Below are positions 6,695 through 16,900 of a stretch of DNA of 27,541 nucleotides, piece by piece (within the stretch, counting starts at the first letter, position 1; every line of letters begins with the position of its first letter). Location: contig CBFIEJ010000030.1 in the NCBI GenBank assembly GCA_965661575.1, positions 1 to 27,541 of the forward strand. The letters are read 5' to 3'. Made by a program: the position numbers and the translations under genes. Source of the DNA: UA16 sp965661575. Its GTDB lineage: Bacteria > Bacteroidota > Bacteroidia > Flavobacteriales_D > Sanyastnellaceae. A model generated the notes under the pieces. It searched no databases. It had not been told where the DNA came from and saw only the letters and a list, made by a program, of their open reading frames with translations.

Positions 6695-7879
6695 TTAGGC
6701 CAGTTGTTTTTCGACAACGCGTAACATCTGCGAGGCTATCCCTGCGTGGTCTTTAGGCCAGGATGTCTCTTTTTTCATTTGCAGCTTTTCTCGAATGCGT
6801 GAGTCTGACCAAACACCGCAGTTGCCGAATAAAAGTGCGATTTCTTGCAATCCTAAAATACTCTGTTCAATCCAATTGTTGACGTTTTGTCTTTTTGTTG
6901 TGGAAGATTCGCAAATAGATTTGCACCAGGTCTTATTACGGAGAAGTACTGCCTCAGTGAGAATGGCATGCAAGTAAAGCAGATTTTGATTTTTGGGCGG
7001 ATTAAAGTCGGAAGCCGTCAGTGTCGTCTTGGTCCCATTCTCTGCGATTTTGGTTAGGAAATCAATTCGGCCCCGAAGAATCGGATGAATATGGGTGAGT
7101 TTTTCTCTGTTTTCGAGAGCAGATTGGGTGAATTTTCGAGCGGTCTTTGCATCCTTGTCCCGCCAGGCAGCTGATGCGAGCAATGAGTAGCCGAAAGCCA
7201 AGTGTTCATGATTGGAGCTGTGCTTCAGCATGCAGGCAATGTGATTTCCAAATCCACCTTGTAATTCGAGTATAGGTACAAATTGGCAGAGGACTAGACG
7301 AACATACGGAGTCGTCTCAATGAATCGCTTAACGATTGTGGCATCCTGGATTTCGTACAATTTTGGTGCTACGTACTGGGCAAACAGCATCAGAGCATTG
7401 GAATGTCTTTGATGCGCTTTGGCCATAGGTTCGAGTGCGCGAAGCAGTTCGATGACTCGCTCTATATCATTCCTCACGAGAGCTTCTCGAATATTGGCAC
7501 CAACCACCATGATGCTTTCAAGGCTTGGTGAATTAAGGATGAGCTTTTCGTACAGATAGATGTCTGACTTTTTTTCCTCAACGGCTTTCAGGTAAAGACT
7601 AAGGTCAGCTTGTGTCTTCAGTTCTTGCACAAACGCGTCAATGGACGCATAGCCCAAATAATGGGCGAGAAGATCCATGGTTTTGATGCGGAATTCACCG
7701 TCCCATAGAACGATGCCAAAGAAGCGTCGCAACGTGTGACTACTTACTTTCTTCAGTAGGCTATTTTCAATTTTCTCAGACAATGCCACGCAATCTGCCT
7801 GATTCCGAATTGGAAATTGAGCCTTAGATTCTAGAGCGTCCCGCAATTGTGCTGTTTGGTATGGCGTAAGTTGAATCAT
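6695..7879 (-). CDS. Bacteroidota protein with possible DNA-binding N-terminal domain and helical-repeat body
   Basis: The protein has 394 residues; the ATG is at 7877-7879. Residues 1-90 are helical and carry VSSHTLRRFFGIV followed by TMDLLAHYLGYASIDAFVQEL. This pattern (S..TL.R.FG, then tLd.La.YLGY.s...F) recurs at the N-terminus of many uncharacterised Bacteroidota proteins and looks like a compact helix-turn-helix-type fold, although DNA binding is inference. The remaining ~300 residues are almost entirely amphipathic helices with TPR-like character (for example NDIERVIELLRALEPMAKAHQRHS, split at about 140-165; LAFGYSLLASAAWRDKDAKT), with no signal peptide or membrane segment. A cytoplasmic regulator or scaffold is plausible. 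It converges on the YdbT-like gene with only 16 bases between the stops, and lies about 120 bases downstream of the T9SS protein on the same strand, so read-through is possible. Confidence 0.65.
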   Translation of the reverse strand: MIQLTPYQTAQLRDALESKAQFPIRNQADCVALSEKIENSLLKKVSSHTLRRFFGIVLWDGEFRIKTMDLLAHYLGYASIDAFVQELKTQADLSLYLKAVEEKKSDIYLYEKLILNSPSLESIMVVGANIREALVRNDIERVIELLRALEPMAKAHQRHSNALMLFAQYVAPKLYEIQDATIVKRFIETTPYVRLVLCQFVPILELQGGFGNHIACMLKHSSNHEHLAFGYSLLASAAWRDKDAKTARKFTQSALENREKLTHIHPILRGRIDFLTKIAENGTKTTLTASDFNPPKNQNLLYLHAILTEAVLLRNKTWCKSICESSTTKRQNVNNWIEQSILGLQEIALLFGNCGVWSDSRIREKLQMKKETSWPKDHAGIASQMLRVVEKQLA

Positions 7880-8001
7880 CTTGCAGAAGATACAGGAACG
7901 AAGATGAAACCGTTGGAAATGATGGACTAAATGTGTAAGCGCAAACCTCAGCTTTATAAGTGCAAAAGGATTTGATTGCTTTTTTTACGACACCAGCGAT
8001 A

Positions 8002-10833
8002 TTAATTACGAAAAACAGCAATCGTACCTGTGCAATATTTTTCCAAGTCAGGTGTTTCGTTGCAGGGATATTCGAGGATATCCAAAACATAGAAATAGGT
8101 TCCCTCAGGCAATTCATTTTCGCTTTCGTCGAGTCCTTGAAAAGCTGGTTTGTCAGGATTCATTGTGTAAACAAGTTGCCCCCAGCGGTTAAAGATTTCC
8201 ACTCGATAATTCAAACAAGCAGCGACCGCGCTGGGGATGATGAATTTCTCATTAAAATCATCTCCGTTGGGCGAAATAACATTGGGGATGAAGAAATCAG
8301 AAAGGTCGAGGGTGTTTTGAAGAAAGGTTTCATTTGTCTGATTGAAGCTACACCCGTAAATATCTGTAACGGTTAGTCCCAGGTCAAATGTTCCCGTTTG
8401 ATCGAAGAAGTAAGAGGCCTCGGCAAACAATGCGATAAGTTCACCACTCAAAAACCAGGCGTATTCATGCGATTCATCAGGATCGGCAGTGGTGCTGACC
8501 AAGTTCAATTCATTGCAATTCAATTCGGAAGTGAAAGAGGGCTCGATAGGATCGGCGAGGGTGTAATTCACAGCATCTACATTTGAGCATCCATTGTTGT
8601 CAACGATGGTATAGGCAACAAAATAGTCGCCGGGCATGGCATCACTGTGAATCAGTACATTACCATTGAGTAAATCGCCCGTTAGTTCACCTCCAGAAGG
8701 CATTGGGGAGAGAGCGATATCTCCGTCGTACAAGCAATAGCTGTCCTCGGCACCACTGGATACTTCGGGCAACGGGTTCACGACCAAATCAACAGTAATG
8801 ATGCTGTCGCACCCCAAGGAAGAGATGAGGTTTGACGTATAGCTGCCGGTCGCATCGGCTTCTGAACCGTCGGGCAAGGTGTAAGCCGTGCCCGCGCAAC
8901 TTTGATCGTTGTAGCTGATCGAGTAGACTGGGTTGAGTGTCAAATCGATTGTTACGCTGCTGTCGCACCCCAAATACGATTGCAATTCAAAGTCAAAGGT
9001 GCCCGAGTTTGATGGTAGGCTTCCATCCGGAAAGAGATAAGAGCCATCATTGCATTCTGATAACGAGACGCTGACATCGTAATTCGGCTGGTAGATGACG
9101 TTTGACGTGATGGTGCTATCACATCCGCTCGTCACGGAGCTCATGATGGTTACATAGACGCCCTCTTCAGTCACGACAGTGCCATCTCCCAATTCGACAG
9201 GTTCACCTTCGCAAAGGGCGAGCGTATTTTGGGTTTCGAAAGGCTCTAAAACAGTTACAACGGTCGTAATAGCACTGTCGCATTGAGCAAGAGCGGTTTC
9301 CAAAACGATAGGATAAGTTCCAGGCGAATCGATGATGGTTCCATCGGGGAGGGCGAATGTTTCACCAGCACAGAGCTGCACTGGCATTTGAAAATCGTAA
9401 GTGGATTGCTCGAATAAATTCAATGTAACGATGCTGTCGCAACCCTCCACAGAGACATAATTGGCAATGTAAGTGCCCTCTTCAGTTACGTTTGATCCGT
9501 CGGGTAGGGAGTATTCCTCACCTTCACAGAAGTATTCAGTTGACTCGATCTCGAGTTGGTAGGCAATCGTCACGGTTTCTGTGCTGCTGCACCCCTGATT
9601 TGTGCCCGTCACAGTGTAGGTGGTCGTTTCGGTAGGAGTCGCCGTTGTGAAAGGGCCGTAGCCATTGCTCAGGGATTCAACAGGGGTCCAGGCCAGTTGA
9701 AAAGCTCCTGTAGCAAAAAGCTGAATCGGCTCGTTGCAGGACGTGGCGTATACGGGATCTACAGTTAGGATAGGGTAGGGCACCACTGTGACGGTTACAT
9801 CGATGGTGTCGAGGCATTCCTCAGTCGAGGCGATGACGCTGTATACTGTTGTGGTGTCCGGGCTGACCCAGACATCGGGTCCGTCAAGGGTGCTCAGCCC
9901 ATCGGCTTCAAGCCACTCATAGTTGTCGGCCCCAGAGAGGTTGAGAAAAAGGGAATCACCTTCGCAGTATTGGGGGTTGAGCGGTTCAACGGCCATTCCT
10001 ATTCCTCCTAATGGCGTAATCGTAATGGACCCATCCCCTGACACATTGCCTCCCTCACATGTGAATCCAGCAGGTGTGAGACTGGATCCACCACCACCAC
10101 CACCACCGCCGAGAGATCCGCCGGCAAAGCAATCGCTACCACCACCACCACCACCGTATTTTCCACCACCACCACCACCACCTGGTCCGACGTTGTAGCA
10201 AGGATCTTGACCTCCATCTCCTCCAAGGCCCAAGGCTCCCGATTCTCCGCTGTTGCCGCTGTTGTTCCAAGGTGGACCGCCACCTCCGCCGTTATTGGCG
10301 GTTGCACCTCCGCCACCTTGTCCAAATGGACTGTCTCCGTCATCACCATTGTTGCAACCTGATATTCCAGCGGTAGCATCGGTGTTTCCTCCTCCGGTTC
10401 CGCCTCCCCCTGCTGCTGCTGCTACTCGATCTTCTAATGCAAACGGTGTGATTCGAATGTCAGAGGCACCGCCGCCGCCGCAGCCGGCGTTCGAGTTGTT
10501 GTTCGCACTGCCACCAGCTCCACCACCATTGTAACCAGCGCTTGGGCAATTTCCTTCTCCACCTACCCTGATTTCCAACGTTTGTCCTTCCACAACATCG
10601 ATGATGCCTGAGACTGTGGAGCCATTTCCACCATTTCCCCCGCCCCCGCTTGCGCCTTCAAGGGTCACTTCAATCTGTGCGACGCAGCTAGGTACTACAT
10701 AAATTTCGACTTCTCCCGTGTATTCAAAAACGATGGGAGTTTGGGCGTTGGCGAAGTTGCAAGCAAGCCCAAGGATGAAGACCGTGACGTAAATTTGAGT
10801 CCTCGGCGAAAAGGAGGGGATACTTAGAATCAT
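8002..10833 (-). CDS. T9SS type B cargo with ALK-like glycine-rich domain and Cys repeats
   Basis: Numbering follows the frame from the TTG at 10867-10869. The ATG at residue 13 (10831-10833) is preferred because it gives a normal signal peptide (TQIYVTVFILGLACNFANAQ, cut near Gln43), leaving a 943 aa precursor. Residues 45-290 form a glycine-rich domain: a beta-rich start (EIYVVPSCVAQIEVTLEGASG), GGGGASDIRI (131-140), LEDRVAAAAGGGG, many Gly runs, and a closing SLTPAGFTCEGGN. Residues 295-440 hold Ig-like modules. Residues 446-698 hold five 52-53 aa repeats (Cys-x-Gly, LPDGS, GCDS). Residues 778-848 look PKD-like. The end (858-955) is the gliding-motility-associated CHU_C domain, with IPNVISPNGDDFNEKF, VEIFNRWGQLVY, PEGTYFYVLD and GTIAVFRN. 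The protein should be exported across the outer membrane by T9SS. Its ligand is unknown; a surface or adhesive role is inferred. Confidence 0.9.
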   Translation of the reverse strand: MILSIPSFSPRTQIYVTVFILGLACNFANAQTPIVFEYTGEVEIYVVPSCVAQIEVTLEGASGGGGNGGNGSTVSGIIDVVEGQTLEIRVGGEGNCPSAGYNGGGAGGSANNNSNAGCGGGGASDIRITPFALEDRVAAAAGGGGTGGGNTDATAGISGCNNGDDGDSPFGQGGGGATANNGGGGGPPWNNSGNSGESGALGLGGDGGQDPCYNVGPGGGGGGGKYGGGGGGSDCFAGGSLGGGGGGGGSSLTPAGFTCEGGNVSGDGSITITPLGGIGMAVEPLNPQYCEGDSLFLNLSGADNYEWLEADGLSTLDGPDVWVSPDTTTVYSVIASTEECLDTIDVTVTVVPYPILTVDPVYATSCNEPIQLFATGAFQLAWTPVESLSNGYGPFTTATPTETTTYTVTGTNQGCSSTETVTIAYQLEIESTEYFCEGEEYSLPDGSNVTEEGTYIANYVSVEGCDSIVTLNLFEQSTYDFQMPVQLCAGETFALPDGTIIDSPGTYPIVLETALAQCDSAITTVVTVLEPFETQNTLALCEGEPVELGDGTVVTEEGVYVTIMSSVTSGCDSTITSNVIYQPNYDVSVSLSECNDGSYLFPDGSLPSNSGTFDFELQSYLGCDSSVTIDLTLNPVYSISYNDQSCAGTAYTLPDGSEADATGSYTSNLISSLGCDSIITVDLVVNPLPEVSSGAEDSYCLYDGDIALSPMPSGGELTGDLLNGNVLIHSDAMPGDYFVAYTIVDNNGCSNVDAVNYTLADPIEPSFTSELNCNELNLVSTTADPDESHEYAWFLSGELIALFAEASYFFDQTGTFDLGLTVTDIYGCSFNQTNETFLQNTLDLSDFFIPNVISPNGDDFNEKFIIPSAVAACLNYRVEIFNRWGQLVYTMNPDKPAFQGLDESENELPEGTYFYVLDILEYPCNETPDLEKYCTGTIAVFRN
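8776..9534 (-). repeat. Five tandem ~52-53 aa Cys/LPDG repeats within the T9SS protein
   Basis: The first Cys of each unit is at residues 448, 500, 553, 606 and 658 (spacing 52, 53, 53, 52). The second, in GCDS or a variant, is at 477, 530, 583, 635 and 687. Each unit reads C-x-G-x-x-x-LPDG, then a Gly-Thr turn, then GCDS and a hydrophobic strand. The third unit has LGDG and the fourth FPDG. The copies differ in sequence, so this is an old protein-level duplication, not a recent DNA repeat. Confidence 0.85.
10088..10180. repeat. Cluster of three short (CCA)n tracts encoding poly-Gly
   Basis: On the + strand (CCA)6 lies at 10088-10105, (CCA)5 at 10139-10153 and (CCA)6 at 10163-10180. On the coding minus strand they encode Gly runs of the glycine-rich domain. 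Slippage in whole triplets would change Gly tract length without shifting the frame. Confidence 0.8.
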
Positions 10834-10841
10834 TCCCCAAT

Positions 10842-10870
10842 CTAAGGTATTTGATTTTATCTCATTCAAA
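10842..10870 (-). promoter_or_regulatory. Candidate Bacteroidota-type promoter for the minus-strand T9SS gene
   Basis: On the minus strand TTTG (10867-10870) is followed after 17 bases by TACCTTAG (10842-10849), one mismatch from TAnnTTTG. The preferred ATG at 10833 lies 8 bases further on. The -33 element overlaps the alternative TTG start, which supports the ATG. The short leader is a weakness of this call. Confidence 0.4.
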
Positions 10871-10937
10871 ATGGACGCTGCCCAGTTTGCTTGTTTACTT
10901 TGAAACGTTTGCCCGTGTTATTGCGTAAAGGCACCAA

Positions 10938-13900
10938 ATGTCTTTATCCGAAAAGAACAAACGACTAGAATTCAGCGCAGCGAAAAAGCTGTGGTTACTT
11001 GTTGTTTTGGGCTGTTTGCACTGCACCAATCAATCGATTGCGCAAGATTGTGATTCGCCCTGTGATGGAATTGATGCCTTGGGTTCATTTCAGATTTGGT
11101 TGGATTCCGAGGGGGTATGTGCTCCATTCGTGGCGACTTTGATGAGTGACGTTCCTTCGCCGTTGTGCGGGGATTTTTCCTATCAATGGAATGTGCAAGG
11201 AGGTCAGTACGAGTGGAGTGCGGGAAGTTTGGACTCAGATGCGTCGCCCTCCATTGTTTTCTTAGAGCCTGTTTTTTACGAGGTTGAGCTCACTGTTTCT
11301 GCTGCCAACTCCCCGGCTTGTGCAATTGCATCATCCATGGCGTACGTAGGTGCTGCCGAAGCGCCGCAAGTAAGTGTCACGCAGGGAGGGGAAATTTGCG
11401 CATTTGATACATGGGAGACACTGGTGTATGTGAATCCTGGAAATACTGCGATATCGAGTTTCGCTTGGATTGTAAATGGCGATAGCATCATGTCAAATGC
11501 TCCTGCACCTTTGACCATGCCTTTCGAGGAGGCCGGTACTGCAGAGATTGTGGCAATCGTTGAAAACACGTGCGGTACGGCGAGCGATACTAGTTTTGTC
11601 GAAGTTCGCGCCTTGCCTCCGGTTGCTGTAGACTATGATTACGATTGGATTTGCCAAGGCGCTCCAGTAGAAGTGAATGCGTCAGGTGCTGACCATTACG
11701 TCTGGAGTTCATCTGCTACGACCCTGAGTGGCGGAGCCGAGGGTGACTCCGTTGCGGTGTATTCAATGAATAACACGATTGTAGGCAGTGTCGAAGGGAC
11801 GACCAGTTACGAAAGTCTATCGTGCACGGCGTCTGCAGGCTTTCAGATTAATTCATTCTTTGTGCCCAGCATCAGTATTGTCGGGGACGAGACGATTTGC
11901 GATGGTGACTTGGTTGCATTTGAGTCTTCAGTTTCAAGTGGTGGTTGGTCTAGCAGTCAAGCTTGGTCATTCGACGATAGCCTGGTGGCGGGCAATTACC
12001 TTGATTTATCCAATCTGGATTTGATTGCGGGTGACTACGCGGTGAATGCAGAAGTCGTGTTTGATCCTTTTCCTGTTTGGTTGCAGCCAACGGGATGCAC
12101 GGGAAGCGCGGAGCTCGATTTTGAAATCGTCAATCTGCCTGAAGTTACAGCTCCGCAGGATTTGGTGTTTTGCAATCAAGATTACAATGAATTCCTGCCA
12201 GAGGGCTCACCTGCCGGTGGTAGCTGGGAGGGACTTGGCATTTTGGATGGATTTTTCAATCCGGAAGGGTTTGATTTGGGAACAGTGGGGTTAGAATACC
12301 AGTTCACGGATTCCAATGGGTGTTCCTCGGTGGATACCTCACACGTGATGATCAATGAGCCCATCTTGGCGAGTGCCGGATTAGATAGCTCGGTCTGTGA
12401 GAGTAGCGAGTGGGTGAACTTAACGGGTTTTGATGAGATGGAATCAGGTGTTTGGAGCGGACCTGCTCTCATGGATCCGTATTCTGGTCTGGTGGATGTT
12501 GGTGAGTTGCCGGTAGGGATGAATGAGTTTGTCTACCAAATCGGTGAAGGCTCATGTGTCAGTGCAGATAGCGTTGTCTGGACTGTGATGGAGCATCCTC
12601 TGGCCCTGCTCTCGACCCAGGGCAGTTTAGCATGCGATTCGGATACTGTTTGGTTCGAAGTTTTTGCAGGTGGCGGTACACTAGGAGAGGGCAATGATTA
12701 CAGCTTCACATGGTCAGACGGGGTTCAGTTTACGGCTGCAAATGATCCGTTTTGGATCGCTGACATCGATGAAGGTTTTTCGTTTGTATTCGTTGAAATC
12801 TCTGATGATGAAGGTTGCTCTGATGCCAGCTCGGCTTTCATCGAGCCCATCGAACTTCCTGAAATTGTTTTGTCCGATTTCTGGCAGTTGTGCAATCAAT
12901 CGCTGGAGGTGACTGTGCCACCGTTCGACCCACCACTCGGCATGTGGTCTGGTGAAGGCGTTGTTCATCCAGATGGTATTTTCAATCCAGCTTTGGTAGG
13001 AGAGGGGATTCACCAGCTGGTTTATACGGCTACAGGTCCGGTAGGATGTTCCAACAGTGATTCGATGCAGGTGGAAATCTCAACATTGGATACCATTTCA
13101 GCGGGCTTAGATCAAGTGATTTGTGAGGGTACGCCAGAATTGTTGTTGATTGATTACTTGCCTGTAACTGGAGGTTGGTGGTCCGGAGAGGGAGTGGTGG
13201 ATTCTTCGCACATCGTTGCGACCGAGGAACTCCCTGTTGGATTCCATGAATACATATATCATACGGGTTCCTCAACCTGCGCTCAGCGTGATACAGTAAT
13301 GATCGAAGTGCGGTCCCTTCCCAATGCCACAATTGAGACTGGAACGTCCGAATTTTGCCCCGAAGATTCCATTGCGCTTTCGGCTTTTCCTTTTGGGGGA
13401 TCTGTTGAGAGTTTCATGGACTATGCTCTTGAGTGGTCAGGAGAGAATGTTCAAGCCATCGGCGGTGAGTCTTTTGTTTTGGCCCCAGCTGTGGGTCCGG
13501 CTTCGTCGCTGGTTCAGCTGATGATCACAGATGCAATAGGATGCACGAATGTTGTCGAGGCGAATTTTTCGATCAGACCTCGACCCGAAGTTGTCGTCCA
13601 AGACCTGCTTGAAGCCTGCGATCAGAGCATTTCAATTCCTCTTCCCGAGGCGATTCCAACGGGTGGTTCTTGGGAAGTGCCTTTTGCGGCCGAAGAGATT
13701 GGGAGCGAAGGCGAAAGTTTTATGCCCAGTGGATTCGGAACGGGTTCATGGTCAATGGTTTACACCTTTGAGGATGAATTTGGATGCAATGCTTCGGATA
13801 CAACAGCACTTGAAATAACAGCTCCGGTTGTGTTGAGTTTAGCTTCAGAGGTTGAGGCGTGCGCCGATGTTCCCGTGTTTCAATTGCCTGAGGTTAGCGA

Positions 13901-16900
13901 AATAACAGGGACATGGTCAGGACCGGGACTATTGGACGTGGTTGGCGGCAGCGTCGATCTTACATCTCTGGAAGTTGGACAATTCCAGTATCTCTATTCT
14001 GCTGGCGAAGCTTCTTGCCTCGTGACGGATTCGTTGAACTTGGTCATTCATGCATTGCCCGAGATTACGAGTTCAGTCGTTGGTTTGGCTTGTCCGGGCG
14101 ATTCAGTTCAAATTCTGACGCAGGTGAATGGGAACAACACTGGCATCGATTTCACATGGTATGCTGAAGACGCATCCACGCTCACAGTCGCTGGCTCTGA
14201 TGCTGATGTCATTTGGGACATGCCGGGAACGTATGCGGTAGAATTGACTGCTGCGGATACCAATGGGTGCTCGGCTCAATCTGTCTGGGACGTTCTCATA
14301 CCCGAATTGCCTGAGGTCTTTGCTGGTAGTGATCTCTTGCTTTGCAACCAATCTTTCAGCGTAACATTGAACGAAGCCAATCCCGTCTCAAATGGTCAGG
14401 GTTCCGGACTCTTTTATGGTTTGGAAGCCGCTGAGGAAGCCGTTCAATTGGAGGGAGTACTCGATCCAATGACGCTTGGCCTCGGAACATTTGAGGTGGA
14501 ATACGTGTACCTCGATTCCTTGACAGGCTGTTCAGCATCAGACACCCTTCAGGTGGTTGTGGAACCTGTACCTGAAATTTTTGCAGGGTTGGACACGGCC
14601 TTTTGTGCAGGCGTTGATTTAGTAGAATTAGGAGCGTCAAGCTCTGAATTGCCCGCCATTTGGAATGGTGTTGGAACATCTGAGCAAACAGCATTGGTCA
14701 ATGCGATAGACGGCATCATCGATCTGAGTCTGCTGAGCCCGGGAAGCTACCTCTTTCAATACGAGGGGGGGCAGAATTCTTGTTTCGTTTCGGATGAGCG
14801 AGCTGTGATCGTTCATGACTTACCTGTGATTGCCCTCGAACTGGAAAGTATGCTTTGTGCAGGTGATTTGACCTATGAATTGCCCTCGCCCTCACCTGCC
14901 GGTGGCTCATGGAGTGGGTTCGGAGTTTTGGATTCAATTGCCGGATCGTTTGATGTCAATCTCGCAGCAAATGATTACGCTGTTCAATATTCAGTGCAAG
15001 ACGATTCCACGGGTTGCGGAAATTTCGCTGCTCATACCGTTCGTTTGCACAGCATTCCTGTCGCTGAATTCCCAATCATTCCTCAGCAGTGTATTGGTCA
15101 AGGGGTGACTGTTTTATCGTCTTCGACCGCTGTGGAATCGTACACTTGGTTTTATGGGGATACGCTGGTGAGCAATTCAGTTGATGCAACGGTTGTTTCC
15201 GGAGAGGAGGGGAGTCTGAATCTTTCTTTGACAGTGGTGAATGAGTGGGGCTGCATTGACTCGGTCCAGCAAGATGTGCATTGGATTGCTCCTCCTGAAG
15301 CTGCGTTCAGTTTGACTGAGCATTCGGGATGTGTACCGTTCAATACGGGCATAGAAAGTGCTGTCATTGGTCAGGTCGATTTGGTGCAATGGAGCATTGA
15401 CGGTGCTGCGCTCGTGCTTGAATCCGGGGACTCCATATTGCTCGAAGTACCTTCATCAGCGAGTGGCAATATTCTGGAGATGCTGGTGTCAAACGCTTGT
15501 GGAGTTGATTCGATGCAAGACACACTTTTCGTTGCAGATGTTCCTTCGATTCAAATCTTGGAAACAACGGACGGCGGTTGCTCTCCATTCTTCGCTGAAT
15601 TCACTTTTGAATCAGACGGGCAATTGGATGCTTTGATGTGGAACTTTGGCAATGGGGAAGAAACGAACGGTTTCGCTCCTGTGTGGCCCGTTTTTGAGGC
15701 GGAATCAGAGCCCATTGAATATTTTGCATTTCTTACCGCTTCAAATAACTGTGGCTCGGTCTCGGATTCGGTCTCTGTTTTGGTTGAGCCCGCTTTAGCT
15801 CAGGCTCAATTTGATTTGGATGTCACTTCAGGCTGTCTGCCCTTGAGCATTACGGCGACAGATTACAGCGCTGGTGGCGATATGGTTCATTTTGAATTTG
15901 GCGATGGTACAATGGTTTCCGATTCCGTTGCAGCCCACACGTACACTGCGCCGGGGACTTACGCGGTCACCCAAATCGTTTCAGGGACTTGCTCTGTCGA
16001 TACCGTTGAAATGAATGTGACGGTCCATCCTGCTTTTGAATTGGACTTTGCACCGACAAATGCGGATGCTTGCCTGGGTGATTCAGTATGGTTTGATGTG
16101 ACGCCATCAGCGCCTTCAAGTTCCATTGAAATAGAATGGTCGACTCCATTGGGTGCTGAAATTCTTAGTGTCCCAGCGTACGTTGGAATGTCTTCTTCTG
16201 GGCCACAGATTCTATCCGCGACTGCAACGGATTCATTGCACGGTTGTTCTGCTCAAAGCACGTTTGAAGTTTTCGTCCACAGTCCTCTGGTCATAGCAAT
16301 TGACTCGAATATTCAGAGCGGTTGTTCACCGGTGATGATTGCACTTGAAAATCAAACAGAAGGGGGCGGACAATGGTCGTGGTCAATTGGCGATGAGGTT
16401 CCCTTTTCAAGTGCGTTTTCTCCCGAGTTGTCCCTGACGAATGACGGAGTTGTCCCACTTGAGCAATGGATTCAGGTCGAAGTGGTCAGTGAATGGGGTT
16501 GTTCTTCCCATGATTCTGTTCATGTAGAGGTTCTTCCGTCACCAACGGGTACTTTTCAGTTGCTGGATTCGGTTGCTTGCGGTGTCCCTGCGCTGATGAC
16601 GACGCACTTTGAGGCTGAGGAATCGTGGCAATTGGCGTGGTTCATTGATACTGTGTTAGTCTCCGCTGAAGACAATGTCGAATTAGAGTTTTCATCAGTG
16701 GGCCACCACGTGATCACTTTGATGAGCGAGAACGAATTTGGGTGTCATGGTTTGGCCCAAGACTCGGTCGAGATTTTGGACTTGCCTCAAGTTTCGCTCG
16801 CGGCTGGTCCGCTCATGGGGTGTGCTCCTCATTTGCTTGAGGTTGAGCATGCATCGACTGGCGCTGTTGATTGGCTTCTGGAAATCCATCTGGATTCAAT

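Noticed and set aside
10088..10180. CRISPR-like or minisatellite array
   Set aside because: The repeats are triplets encoding glycine inside a gene; there are no direct repeats of 24-40 bases with unique spacers.
9923..10534. Two proline-rich open frames on the + strand (9923-10198 and 10253-10534)
   Set aside because: They are the antisense of the Gly-rich coding region: GGT/GGC codons read backwards give Pro-rich frames. The minus-strand protein with signal peptide and sorting domain is the real gene.
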